Source of the DNA: Bacillota bacterium
Lineage (GTDB): Bacteria > Bacillota > Clostridia > Saccharofermentanales > Fastidiosipilaceae
Length of the DNA: 64,000 nt
Direction: 5' to 3'
NCBI GenBank assembly: GCA_030057555.1
Contig: JASGUU010000069.1
Location: 1 to 64,000 of the forward strand
Each line of letters begins with the position of its first letter. Positions within the stretch are counted from its first letter, which is position 1. The notes beneath the pieces are model-generated. The model did no database searches. It was not told where the DNA came from and saw nothing but the letters and a program-made list of their open reading frames with translations. Positions 33,940-42,190 of this stretch are shown here, piece by piece. A program made the translations under genes and the position numbers.

Positions 33940-35376
33940 ATGGCCCGCCAGAAGCGCCGTACCCGCTATGTCTGCAGCGACTGCGGACATGAGACGCAGG
34001 GCTGGCTCGGCCGCTGCCCCGCCTGCGGCGCCTGGAACAGCCTGACCGAGGCGAGCACGGCGGCACCGGCGGCCGTGGAGGCCACGGGCAGCCGTGGCTG
34101 GCTCGACGAGCGGATCACAGAAAGTGCGCCCGCGGCGCCGCAGCTGACCGACCTCGATGCAGTCAGCGTAGAGGCGGTGCAGCGGGTGAGCTCGGGGCTC
34201 GGCGAACTCGACCGCGTGCTGGGCTCGGGCTTCGTGCCCGGCTCGCTGGTGCTGGTCGGCGGCGATCCCGGCATCGGAAAGTCGACGCTGCTGCTGCAGG
34301 TGGCGGCGCGGGCGGATTTTTCCGGCCCCGTCCTCTATGTCAACGGCGAGGAGAGCGCCGAGCAGGTGCGCCAGCGTTCGGACCGCCTCGGCATCCGCGG
34401 CGGAGGGCGCATCAAGCTGCTGCCGGACGTCCGCTTTGAGCGCATCGCGGAGGTGCTGCTCGGGCTGGGGCCCGGACTTTGCATCATTGATTCCATTCAG
34501 ACGCTGTACACCGAGCAGCTCGCGGCGGCGCCTGGCACGGTGAGCCAGGTCCGCGACACGGCGGCGGGTCTGCTGCGCATCGCGAAGTCCCGCGGCATCA
34601 CCATCGTTCTGGTGGGCCATGTCACGAAGGACGGCTCGCTCGCGGGGCCGCGCGTCCTCGAGCACATGGTTGATACCGTGCTCTATTTCGAGGGCGACCG
34701 CTTCAGCCAGCTGCGTCTGCTGCGGGCGGCGAAGAACCGTTTCGGCGCGACGAACGAGGTGGCGCTCTTTGAGATGACGGGGCAGGGGCTCGTCGGCGTC
34801 AGCCATGCCTCGGAAGCCCTGCTCGCGGGCCGGCCGCGTGAGGTGCCGGGTTCGGCCGTCACCGCCTCGCTCGAGGGGACGCGTCCGCTGCTTCTCGAGG
34901 TGCAGGCCCTGCTCAATCCGGCGGCCTACGGAACGCCGCAGCGCCAGGCCCAGGGCCTCGACCGTTCGCGCGTCTCCATGCTGATGGCGGTGCTCGAGAA
35001 CCGGCTGCAGCTGGGTTTCGGCAACATGGATGCCTTTATCAACGTGGTGGGCGGTCTCAGTGTCGACGATACCGCAACGGACCTGGCGGTGGCGGCGGCG
35101 ATTGCCTCCAGCATGCGGGGTCAGCCGCTGCGCGACAACTGCCTTGTCTGCGGCGAGATCGGTCTGACGGGCGAACTGCGTCCGGTGGCCGAGCCGGCTG
35201 CGCGCATTCGCGAGGCTGCCCTGGTCGGGCTCGACACGGTTGTCCTGCCCGGTGCCAACCAGCCGGGCCGCTCGGGACGGCACCAGCCGGACGAAGCCCT
35301 GCCCGCCGGTACCCGGCGCCCGGATGTCATCTATGTCGACCGCCTCGCCGAGGCCATCGACATTCTCTTCAGCTGA
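33940..35376 (+). CDS. radA: DNA repair protein RadA
   Basis: A 478-residue RecA-like ATPase that processes branched DNA during recombination. An N-terminal zinc finger (CSDCGHETQGWLGRCPACG) is followed by Walker A GGDPGIGKST (about 108), the RadA-specific KNRFG motif (KNRFGATNEV) and a C-terminal Lon-like domain with HQPDEALPAG. All expected parts are present. ATG begins immediately after the xth stop with no gap. Confidence 0.96.
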   Translation: MARQKRRTRYVCSDCGHETQGWLGRCPACGAWNSLTEASTAAPAAVEATGSRGWLDERITESAPAAPQLTDLDAVSVEAVQRVSSGLGELDRVLGSGFVPGSLVLVGGDPGIGKSTLLLQVAARADFSGPVLYVNGEESAEQVRQRSDRLGIRGGGRIKLLPDVRFERIAEVLLGLGPGLCIIDSIQTLYTEQLAAAPGTVSQVRDTAAGLLRIAKSRGITIVLVGHVTKDGSLAGPRVLEHMVDTVLYFEGDRFSQLRLLRAAKNRFGATNEVALFEMTGQGLVGVSHASEALLAGRPREVPGSAVTASLEGTRPLLLEVQALLNPAAYGTPQRQAQGLDRSRVSMLMAVLENRLQLGFGNMDAFINVVGGLSVDDTATDLAVAAAIASSMRGQPLRDNCLVCGEIGLTGELRPVAEPAARIREAALVGLDTVVLPGANQPGRSGRHQPDEALPAGTRRPDVIYVDRLAEAIDILFS

Positions 35377-35385
35377 GGTGCCCCC

Positions 35386-36144
35386 ATGTCGAAGCTTTCT
35401 CTCTATGCGATCGTACCCGCCGCCGGCCTGGGCCGGCGCATGGGCGGCGACGGCAACAAGGCCTGGCTCGACCTCGGCGGCCGCAGTGTCCTCGAACGCA
35501 CGCTCGATCTGCTCTACGGCGAACCGCGGCTCGCAGGGCTGGTCCTGGTCGGCCGTCCGTCCGAGCTCGAGCAGCTGCACAGCCTCGCCCGGCACTATGC
35601 CCCCGAACCCCTGATCGTGAGCGGCGGCGAGACCAGGCAGGATTCGGTGCGGCACGGACTCGAGGCCCTGGCTGCGGCCCTGGCGCCCCGCGAGCGCAGG
35701 ACCGCCCGTGTCCTGATTCATGACGCGGCCCGCTGCCTCGCGACGCCGGAGCTCATCGGCCGTGTGGCAACTGCCCTGCTCAAGGAAGAAACGGTTGCCC
35801 TGACCACGGCCATTCCCGTCACCGATACCGTAGCCGAGGTGATGGAGGCGGCAGGAGCGGCAGATGAGGCCTGGCTCGTCTCTGTGCCGCCGCGGCGCCT
35901 GATGCGCGCGATCCAGACACCGCAGGGTCTCAGGCTCGCCGAGGGCCTCGCCTGGCATCAGGCGGCAGCGCGGGAGGGGCGCAGCTATACCGACGATTCC
36001 GCGCTGGCGCTGGCGTCCGGAGCCAGGGTTCTGGTCATCGCGGGTGAGGCCGAAAACTTCAAGCTCACGCTGCCGGAGGACTGCGAGCGCGCCCGCGGTG
36101 TTCTGGCCCGCCGCGAGGGCCGGCGCGATTCCACCAGTTTATGA
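35386..36144 (+). CDS. ispD: 2-C-methyl-D-erythritol 4-phosphate cytidylyltransferase
   Basis: A 252-residue enzyme of the MEP isoprenoid pathway. The nucleotide-binding loop is IVPAAGLGRRMGGDGNKAWL; GETRQDSVRHGLEAL, HDAARCLATPELI, IPVTDTVAE, QTPQGLRL and TDDSAL are the further family motifs. It lies nine bases after radA and overlaps rsmE by four. The separation of ispD from ispF by xth and radA is less common than a direct ispD-ispF pair. Confidence 0.94.
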   Translation: MSKLSLYAIVPAAGLGRRMGGDGNKAWLDLGGRSVLERTLDLLYGEPRLAGLVLVGRPSELEQLHSLARHYAPEPLIVSGGETRQDSVRHGLEALAAALAPRERRTARVLIHDAARCLATPELIGRVATALLKEETVALTTAIPVTDTVAEVMEAAGAADEAWLVSVPPRRLMRAIQTPQGLRLAEGLAWHQAAAREGRSYTDDSALALASGARVLVIAGEAENFKLTLPEDCERARGVLARREGRRDSTSL

Positions 36145-37001
36145 GCCGGCCGCGCTTCTTTCTCGAGGAGCTTCCTGAAGTTCTGGAGCCCGGCGCCGTT
36201 TTGTGCCTCGGCCCCGGCGACAGCCATCATGCCCGCCGTGTACTGCGCCTCGCTCCCGGAGATGAAGTGGTCCTGTGTGACGGCCGTCGCCATGATCTGA
36301 CCGGCCGCCTGCTGGCCGGAACAGACCCGGATACCGGCGCGGCCCGTGTCCGGATCGACGCCGTCTTCCCCAGCCCCGCCGAACGGGGCCCGCAGCTCGT
36401 CCTCTGGCAGGGCCTGCCGAAACAGGCTAAACTTGAAGAAATCATCACCCGCTCCGTGGAACTCGGCGTCCATGAGATCCGTCCGGTGCTCTGCCGCCGC
36501 AGCGTAAGCCGCCCTGAAGCCCGCAGCGTCGCCCGCCGCGAGGAACGCTGGCGCCAGCTGGCGGAGGCTGCCGCCAGACAGGCAGGGCGCGGCATGATTC
36601 CGGCAGTGCGGGCGCTCGCGCCGCTCGACCGGGCCCTGGATGATTTTGCAGCCGCTGCCGCAGTGACCAGCCGCCGCCTCGGTCTCCTGCCCTGGGAGGG
36701 TGAAGAGGCCGTCGCCCTGCCGCAGCCGCTCGCTCGTCACCGTCCCGGTGATCTCGAGCGGATTGACATCCTCATCGGCCCCGAAGGCGGCTTCGAGCCG
36801 GACGAGGTCGTCCGCGCCCGCGCTGCCGGCTTCATCAGCGTGAGCCTCGGTCCGCGCATCCTGCGCACCGAGACCGCCGGTCCCGCCGTCCTCGCGATGA
36901 TCCTCGCCTGGCAGCTCGCAGCGGATGGTGAAAACCGTTCCGGGGAGACCCGGAACCTGATCGCAGAAGCGGAGATTCTGACAGGAGAAGACGAGCCATG
37001 A
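36141..37001 (+). CDS. rsmE: 16S rRNA (uracil1498-N3)-methyltransferase
   Basis: A 286-residue SPOUT-family methyltransferase. The N-terminal PUA-like domain has DSHHARRVLRLAPGDEVVLCDG. The C-terminal knotted domain has LPKQAKLEEIITRSVELGVHEI (split by variable parts), the SAM-binding IGPEGGFEPDEVVRA and SLGPRILRTETA. Both are diagnostic of RsmE. The protein is slightly longer than the usual 245-255 residues because of a C-terminal tail after AWQLA. It overlaps both neighbours by four bases. Confidence 0.95.
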   Translation: MSRPRFFLEELPEVLEPGAVLCLGPGDSHHARRVLRLAPGDEVVLCDGRRHDLTGRLLAGTDPDTGAARVRIDAVFPSPAERGPQLVLWQGLPKQAKLEEIITRSVELGVHEIRPVLCRRSVSRPEARSVARREERWRQLAEAAARQAGRGMIPAVRALAPLDRALDDFAAAAAVTSRRLGLLPWEGEEAVALPQPLARHRPGDLERIDILIGPEGGFEPDEVVRARAAGFISVSLGPRILRTETAGPAVLAMILAWQLAADGENRSGETRNLIAEAEILTGEDEP

Positions 37002-37564
37002 GCGCCGCTCCCGAGCAGATTGACCAGTCCAGCGAAGCAGCCGCGCCCACCCGCCCGGCCCGCCTGCCGAAGACGCGTTTTCATCGCGGCCATCGCTTTC
37101 AGATCCTGATCGCCATCGGGATTGTTCTGCTGCTCGCCGCCGTCACCCTCCTGTCGACGCGCCTGCGCGCCCGCTTTGATGTCTACCAGTTTGTCCTCAG
37201 CAACGAAGCCCGCCTCAACCAGCTCCTGCCGGGTCTGCTGACCGAACTGCGTGCCGGCAACCCGATCGACGCCGCCGAGCTCAAGCTCGGGCCGGTCCGC
37301 GATATCGAACTCTTCGAGCGCTCGCCCGAGGACTTCACCGTCCGCTTCGACTATCCCGAGAAGAAGTTTCCCGAGCACGGCTGCTACGGCTTCTACTACA
37401 GCTACCGCAATGAGGCGCAGACCTTCGATCACGTACCCGCCGACGGCGAGCTGGAAGAGAACGCCGATTCCCAGATCTGGATCTACCGCGATGAAGAAGG
37501 ACTCGAGCGCTACTTCACGCGCCGCGTGCACAAGCACTGGTTCGTCTATTCGGCGAATCCCTAG
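36998..37564 (+). CDS. Hypothetical single-pass membrane protein
   Basis: A 188-residue protein, last in the nine-gene operon, starting in an ATGA overlap with rsmE. A basic N-terminal part of about 35 residues (LPKTRFHRGHRF) leads into one hydrophobic helix (about 36-52), and the remaining 135 residues, rich in Tyr, Phe and acidic residues, should lie outside the membrane. No family recognised. The bulk composition (DYPEKKFPEHGCYGFYYSY) looks like a folded extracytoplasmic domain. Confidence 0.75.
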   Translation: MSAAPEQIDQSSEAAAPTRPARLPKTRFHRGHRFQILIAIGIVLLLAAVTLLSTRLRARFDVYQFVLSNEARLNQLLPGLLTELRAGNPIDAAELKLGPVRDIELFERSPEDFTVRFDYPEKKFPEHGCYGFYYSYRNEAQTFDHVPADGELEENADSQIWIYRDEEGLERYFTRRVHKHWFVYSANP

Positions 37565-37570
37565 CGCAAC

Positions 37571-37640
37571 ACCTGTTGCATAAAAGGGTCGTGGGCAAAA
37601 GTACTCTACCCAGATTGAAGAGCGCTGCGTTCCCGGTCCC
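37571..37640 (+). repeat. Dispersed repeat R3, internally deleted
   Basis: ACCTGTTGCATAAAAGGG matches the left end of R1/R2 and TACCCAGATTGAAGAGCGCTG matches their right end; the middle, including the hairpin, is missing. It begins seven bases after the stop of the last operon gene. Confidence 0.6.
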
Positions 37641-37680
37641 GCCGGGTCCCGAGCGCTGCCGGCCCGGTACGGTTTAGATG

Positions 37681-37713
37681 AAAAGCCTGCAACCAACAGG
37701 TCACAGGCTTTTC
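37681..37713. terminator. Bidirectional terminator between convergent genes
   Basis: AAAAGCCTG and CAGGCTTTT pair over a 14-base loop, with T-runs in both directions. It serves the nine-gene plus-strand operon and the convergent GH125 gene. Confidence 0.8.
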
Positions 37714-37795
37714 TCAGGTGCTGGTCCGGAACGTTGCACTAGATGATCCCCTCGTCGACGCAGTGCTCGACAAATTCGCTGAACAGGGCCTCCGG

Positions 37796-39046
37796 CTAGG
37801 TGAACCATTCGCGCGTGTAGTTCTCCGGATTGTCTACATCGAAGCTCTCATGCATGTGGTAGGTGCCGCCGTCCGTCGCCGAAATCGTTTGCAGCAGCTC
37901 GGCCTTCTCTTCACGATCGATGGAGGTCAGGCCCTGCATGGCGAGCGCCATGTGCCAGACGTAGTTGTCAGGTGAGTGCCTGGAGCCGATCCCCTTTGCA
38001 TATTTGCCCACGAAATAGTAGGGGTTCTTCCCACTTAGCAGGAACTTTCTGGTGTTCTGATAGATCTCGTCATGCGCATCCAGATAGCCGATGTAGGGGG
38101 CCGAGAGGAGACTCGGAATGTTGGCATCGTCAATCATCATGTAGTTGCCCATGCCGTCGGTTTCACAGCAGTAGATTGGGCCGAAGGTATCATCTTCGAC
38201 GATGGAAAATTTCTGAATTCCCGCATCAATTTCGGCACGGAGCTCCGCGCAGGACTTCGCGAGCCCGGGGTTGTCGCAGATCTCCAGGAGCATCTCCTCC
38301 ATGTAGCCCAGAACCACCACGGCGAACATCTGGGAGGCGGTGAGATAGCCGTACTGACAGGCATCGTCACTGGGCCGGAAGCCCGACCAGGTCATGCCGG
38401 TATAGACCACGGGATTGCCCATGCCCTCGTTGTGCAGCGTATCCCAGGGGTTCTGGTAGTCGGGCCGGGTGAAGCGGTAGGGAGACTTCTCCATGTGATG
38501 CTGCTCAGTCCGCCATTGATTCGTGATGATCTGGACCAGTTCCTCCAGATGCCCCTCGATGAGCTCTGTCTTCCCTGTCTTCTTCCAGTAGAGATACAGC
38601 AGCCTGATGGGATAGCAGAGCGAATCGACCTCATACTTCTGCTCCCAGACCCAGGGGTTCTTTCTGGGGATGTCATTTACATAGCCCTGGTCGTTGTCAG
38701 CGACATTGAACGCGTTCGCATACGGATCGATCCTGATGTACATGAACTGCCGGCGCAGGATGCCCTCCATGACGGCGGCGATCTCAGCGCTGTCCACGCA
38801 GAGATCGATGTAGTGGTTTACCTGGGCGCTCGAGTCTCTCAGCCACATGGCGGGAATATCGCCGGTGAGCACGAAAACGGTACCGTCATCCTGTTTTTGC
38901 AGGGCGGTTTTCCAGGTGCCCACGAAGCACCTTCTGTACTGTTCCTGCAGACGGGGATACGCAGCCAGCTTCCCGGCATACGATTCGACATGAGCCTTCA
39001 TGGCCTCGGGGATCGGGTTGGATTCTCGCTCCAGTGAAACCTTCAT
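37796..39046 (-). CDS. GH125 exo-alpha-1,6-mannosidase-like protein with early amber stop
   Basis: A 416-residue protein; ATG 39046 follows AAGGAGA. It resembles glycoside hydrolase family 125, metal-independent exo-alpha-1,6-mannosidases: FVLTGDIPAMWLRDSSAQV, DNDQGYVND, MTWSGFRPSDDA and, close to the C-terminus, GGTYHMHESFD with the presumed catalytic Glu. The frame ends REWFT then TAG (37796-37798). Directly after this stop the same frame continues PEALFSEFVEHCVDEGII to a second TAG at 37739-37741. Relatives have a Trp after the WFS/WFT motif, so TGG appears to have become TAG. There is no signal peptide. Confidence 0.88.
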   Translation of the reverse strand: MKVSLERESNPIPEAMKAHVESYAGKLAAYPRLQEQYRRCFVGTWKTALQKQDDGTVFVLTGDIPAMWLRDSSAQVNHYIDLCVDSAEIAAVMEGILRRQFMYIRIDPYANAFNVADNDQGYVNDIPRKNPWVWEQKYEVDSLCYPIRLLYLYWKKTGKTELIEGHLEELVQIITNQWRTEQHHMEKSPYRFTRPDYQNPWDTLHNEGMGNPVVYTGMTWSGFRPSDDACQYGYLTASQMFAVVVLGYMEEMLLEICDNPGLAKSCAELRAEIDAGIQKFSIVEDDTFGPIYCCETDGMGNYMMIDDANIPSLLSAPYIGYLDAHDEIYQNTRKFLLSGKNPYYFVGKYAKGIGSRHSPDNYVWHMALAMQGLTSIDREEKAELLQTISATDGGTYHMHESFDVDNPENYTREWFT

Positions 39047-39215
39047 TTTTGCCGTTCTCCTTGCAATACAGAATGCACAGATGGTAATGCGCCTTCCGGC
39101 CAGGGGGTACAGTAACAAAAAAGCCCGTGATTCGCAAAAATTGATATCGTTTAGCGACTTTCCGTTTTTGCGTTTCAGCCTGCCGGACCCCAGCCGCCCC
39201 GCCGCTCTGCGGACA

Positions 39216-39260
39216 GCGGAAAGCCCGCCGGCTGCGTACAGGGCGACGCAGGGGCGGGCT
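39216..39260 (-). terminator. Probable terminator of the perR-peroxiredoxin operon
   Basis: GCCCGCC and GGCGGGC (39223-39229 and 39253-39259) enclose a second stem CTGCGT / ACGCAG. On the minus strand the hairpin is followed by TTTCC, 26 bases after the peroxiredoxin stop. Confidence 0.5.
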
Positions 39261-39285
39261 GAGGCGAATGGTCGGGGAGAGGTGA

Positions 39286-39984
39286 TCAGGCCTGGTCGGC
39301 GCTGTCCTCCCTGAAGGTCAGGAACCAGTCGAGCATCTTGTAGCCTGGCTGCTTGACCAGCTCGTTGCGCTCGACGATGCCGGCACAGGTAGCGGGCGGC
39401 GGCACGATGACATCGCGGCCGGGCTCCCAGTTGGCGGGCAGGGCGACTCCCTCGGCGGCGTTCTTCTGCAGGCCGATCAGGATGCGCTTGATCTCGGGGA
39501 AGTTGCGGCCGAGTGAAGCGGGGTAGTAGAGGATGGTCTTGACGATGCCGGCGGGATCGATGAAGAAGACCGCACGTACGGCATTCGAGTCAGACTCGCC
39601 CTGGAGCATGCCGTAGAGCCTCGCGACCTCCATCTTGATATCGGCGATGACCGGGAATTTGATCTCGGGCTTTTCGATGCCGTTCCAGCTGTAGTTGCGG
39701 ATGGCGTTCAGCCAGCCGAGGTGCGCGTGGACCGAATCGATCGAGAGGCCGACGAGCTCGGTGTTCAGGGCGCGGAATTCATCGTGCATACTGGCAAAGG
39801 TCATAAACTCGGTCGTGCAGACCGGCGTGAAATCGGCCGGGTGCGAGAAGAGGATGACCCACTTGCCCTCATAGTCGGCGGGGAAGTTGATCTCGCCCTG
39901 CGTGGTCTCGGCGACGAAGGCGGGGGCGGGGGTTCCGATCAGGGGGAACTGGACCTGGTTGGCGGTGTTCGTTGTCTCGTTCAT
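39286..39984 (-). CDS. Peroxiredoxin (Prx6/AhpC-TSA type)
   Basis: A 232-residue thiol peroxidase that reduces hydrogen peroxide and organic peroxides. The peroxidatic cysteine is C56 in HPADFTPVCTTEF. The C-terminal extension has PATCAGIVERN, a second cysteine that could resolve the sulfenic acid, and GYKMLDWFL. The length matches Prx6-type proteins of anaerobes. It starts in an ATGA overlap with the PerR-type gene and so belongs to a self-regulated peroxide operon. Confidence 0.95.
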   Translation of the reverse strand: MNETTNTANQVQFPLIGTPAPAFVAETTQGEINFPADYEGKWVILFSHPADFTPVCTTEFMTFASMHDEFRALNTELVGLSIDSVHAHLGWLNAIRNYSWNGIEKPEIKFPVIADIKMEVARLYGMLQGESDSNAVRAVFFIDPAGIVKTILYYPASLGRNFPEIKRILIGLQKNAAEGVALPANWEPGRDVIVPPPATCAGIVERNELVKQPGYKMLDWFLTFREDSADQA

Positions 39985-40481
39985 GTGGTGCTCCTTTTTG
40001 TCAGGTTGACATCCGCTGCCCGTCTGGCATCACTGTCAGGCATTTGGTCGGAAGTCGGCGGTTTTTCTATCTGCTCGAGGCAGCCGGGACAGCTGCCGCG
40101 CAAAAGCCAGTCGGCACGTTCAATCTGGTAGCCCTCGAGCCCGGGAGAGTCCGGTTCGCCAGGGAAGGGGATGTCCTCGACCTGTCCGCAGCGGGTGCAG
40201 ACGAAGTGGCCGTGGTGCTCGAGGCGGAGGTCGTAGCGCGTTTCCAGCCGGTTGACCGTGAAACGCTCAAGGAGGCCGTGGTCGACCAGGTGGTTGAGCG
40301 TGTTGTAGACCGTGGCACGGGCGATCGGCGGGCGGATCTCGGAGAGCCAGCCGTAGACCTCGTCGGCGGTAGGATGGCCACCGTGCTCGAGGATTTTCCC
40401 GAGCACCTGAATGCGCTGAAAGGAGGGCTTGATGCCATGCTTCTGCAGCATGTCCTGGACGGAACTCGGTCGAGGTCTCAT
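39981..40481 (-). CDS. perR: Fur-family peroxide regulator, PerR-like
   Basis: A 166-residue regulator. The winged helix includes HPTADEVYGWL and ARATVYNTLNHLVDHGLL. The regulatory metal site has RYDLRLEHHGHFVC, and two CxxC pairs (CTRCG, CPGCL) hold structural zinc. Linkage with the peroxiredoxin and the PerR-box-like sequence overlapping the promoter favour PerR over Fur or Zur. The C-terminus has about 20 extra residues beyond the second CxxC. AGAGGAG precedes the ATG. Confidence 0.9.
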   Translation of the reverse strand: MRPRPSSVQDMLQKHGIKPSFQRIQVLGKILEHGGHPTADEVYGWLSEIRPPIARATVYNTLNHLVDHGLLERFTVNRLETRYDLRLEHHGHFVCTRCGQVEDIPFPGEPDSPGLEGYQIERADWLLRGSCPGCLEQIEKPPTSDQMPDSDARRAADVNLTKRSTT

Positions 40482-40517
40482 CTTGGCGTCTCCTCTCTTA
40501 ATGGAAATAATCTGATA

Positions 40518-40532
40518 TTAGAATATATCTAA
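40518..40532. promoter_or_regulatory. Candidate PerR box
   Basis: TTAGAATATATCTAA is a 15-base palindrome (arms TTAGA / TCTAA) that fits the 7-1-7 Fur/PerR box pattern. It overlaps the -10 of the perR promoter. Confidence 0.65.
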
Positions 40533-40550
40533 ATATAGAATGAGTCTGAA
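40522..40550 (-). promoter_or_regulatory. Promoter of perR-peroxiredoxin
   Basis: On the minus strand TTCAGA (40550-40545), a 17-base spacer and TATATT (40527-40522). The PerR box covers the -10, as expected for repression by its own product. Confidence 0.55.
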
Positions 40551-40748
40551 ACATATGTTACGCTTTCGTCTGTTTTGTTTTCTGCCTGATCTGCATGACG
40601 GTCAGGCTGACAACGCAATTCCCTGTTTTACGTCGGCTCTTTGACAATCATGCAGGGAATCAGATCTGCCGAATTCAGGAAAAGGCTGGAGGAATGCAGA
40701 TCTGCACCGACCTGAAAGACCTTCCAGGACAGTAACGGCGAAGTCCTC

Positions 40749-40776
40749 TTAACATATATTTAAACTGTCTTATAAT
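40749..40776 (+). promoter_or_regulatory. Promoter of the MATE gene, probably giving a leaderless mRNA
   Basis: TTAACA (40749-40754), 16 bases, then a perfect TATAAT (40771-40776). The start codon ATG 40784 lies seven bases past the -10, where transcription should begin. There is no Shine-Dalgarno site. Confidence 0.65.
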
Positions 40777-40783
40777 GTGTTGC

Positions 40784-42190
40784 ATGGATACAGATCAGAG
40801 CCACGAACCCTCGCCAAAGTCCAGTTTGTTACAGCGCTTCATGGGGCCGAACGAACGCAATGTTCTGAGTCTGGCCTGGCCTGTCCTCATTGAACTGGTT
40901 CTCAGCTCGCTTTTCGGCATGGTTAATCTGATGATGCTCGGCCGTCAGGCGGATCACACGGTTGCCGCGGCCGCCGTCGCGGCAGTCGGGGTCACGAATC
41001 AGCTGATCTTTATCGGAGTTTCTCTGGTTCAGGCGCTCAATGTCGGCGGCACGGCCATGATCGCCCGCTACTATGGTGCCGAAGAGAGGGACAGGCTGAA
41101 CCCGGTGCTCAAGCATGTGCTGGTGCTGAACCTGCTGGTGCTGACGCTCCCCTTTGTCGTGGTGATGCTGATCTTCTCGGAGAATCTCCTGCGTTTCATG
41201 GGTGCCAGCGACACAGTTGTTGCGGTCGGACTCAATTACTTCCGCATTCTCCTGCTGGGCTTTATCTTCCAGTCGGCGAATCTGGCCTTCTCGGCCGCCC
41301 TGCGCGGCATCGGCGATACCCAGGTACCCATGCGCGTCAATCTGGTGGCGAACGCCACCAATGTCGTCGGCAACGTCCTGCTGATCTATGGCCTCGGACC
41401 CTTCCCGGCTCTGGGTGCGACGGGTGCAGCACTGTCGACCTCGCTTTCGCAGGGCTTCGCATTTGGCCTGATGGTACGCGTGCTTTCGCGGCCGGACCGC
41501 GAGCTGAGGCTCTTTGACGGCAGCGGTTTCCGCTTTGACCGCCAGCTGATCGGGAATCTGCTGCGGCTGGGCCTGCCGGCCTCGGGAGAGCAGCTGGTCA
41601 TGCGCGTCGGTCTTCTGACCTTCTCCCGGATTGTCATCAGCCTGGGCGATGTGGTTTTCGCAGCGCACCAGTCGGCGCTGAGCCTTTTGAGCCTGACCTT
41701 TAATCCCGGGCAGGCCTTCAGCATCGCAGCTTCGGCGATGACGGGCCAGGCGCTCGGGGCCCGCGATCCGGATGAGGCCAAGCGGCGCAACAAGGCTGCC
41801 ATGCGCCTCGGCTACACCATCGCCGCGGCGATGTCGCTGCTCTTCCTGTTCTTCGCACCGCAGCTGTTAAGCCTCTACTCGGCGAACCCGGAGGTCATCT
41901 ACCACGGTGCCGTGGCCCTGCGAATTATCGCCCTGATCCAGCCCTTCCAGGCCTCGCAGCTGATTCTGGCGGGGGCACTGCGGGGGGCGGGTGACACTTT
42001 CAGCCCGTTTATAGCGACGGCGGTCAGCCTGCTGCTGCTGCGGACCACGGTCGCCCATGTGCTGGTGAACGTGCTCAACTGGGGACTGCCGGGTGCGTGG
42101 ATTGCGATCTTTGTGGATCAGTTTGTGCGCTGGGCGATCATCTATACGCGTTATCGCCGCGGCCGCTGGGTGCGTATCAAGATCGATTAG
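40784..42190 (+). CDS. MATE family efflux transporter
   Basis: A 468-residue cation-coupled efflux protein with twelve expected helices. Family motifs include LAWPVLIELVLSSLFGMVNLMMLGR in the first helix region (shown in pieces: LAWPVLIE and VNLMMLG), ARYYGAEE, FRILLLGF, RGIGDTQVPM and GAGDTFSPF. An upstream ATG at 40775 overlaps the -10 box and is unlikely; ATG 40784 fits a leaderless transcript. The substrate cannot be predicted. The gene stands alone; the PerR operon is divergent, about 290 bases away. Confidence 0.93.
   Translation: MDTDQSHEPSPKSSLLQRFMGPNERNVLSLAWPVLIELVLSSLFGMVNLMMLGRQADHTVAAAAVAAVGVTNQLIFIGVSLVQALNVGGTAMIARYYGAEERDRLNPVLKHVLVLNLLVLTLPFVVVMLIFSENLLRFMGASDTVVAVGLNYFRILLLGFIFQSANLAFSAALRGIGDTQVPMRVNLVANATNVVGNVLLIYGLGPFPALGATGAALSTSLSQGFAFGLMVRVLSRPDRELRLFDGSGFRFDRQLIGNLLRLGLPASGEQLVMRVGLLTFSRIVISLGDVVFAAHQSALSLLSLTFNPGQAFSIAASAMTGQALGARDPDEAKRRNKAAMRLGYTIAAAMSLLFLFFAPQLLSLYSANPEVIYHGAVALRIIALIQPFQASQLILAGALRGAGDTFSPFIATAVSLLLLRTTVAHVLVNVLNWGLPGAWIAIFVDQFVRWAIIYTRYRRGRWVRIKID

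Noticed and set aside
32899-35958. Antisense open frame of 1,019 codons opposite ispF, xth, radA and ispD
   Set aside because: All plus-strand genes are certain by their motifs; the antisense product shows no recognisable family and spans several genes.
37796-37798. Pyrrolysine or other recoding of TAG in the GH125 gene
   Set aside because: TAG is used as the ordinary stop of other genes here (oppB, xth, the MATE gene, the giant gene), and no recoding machinery is seen.
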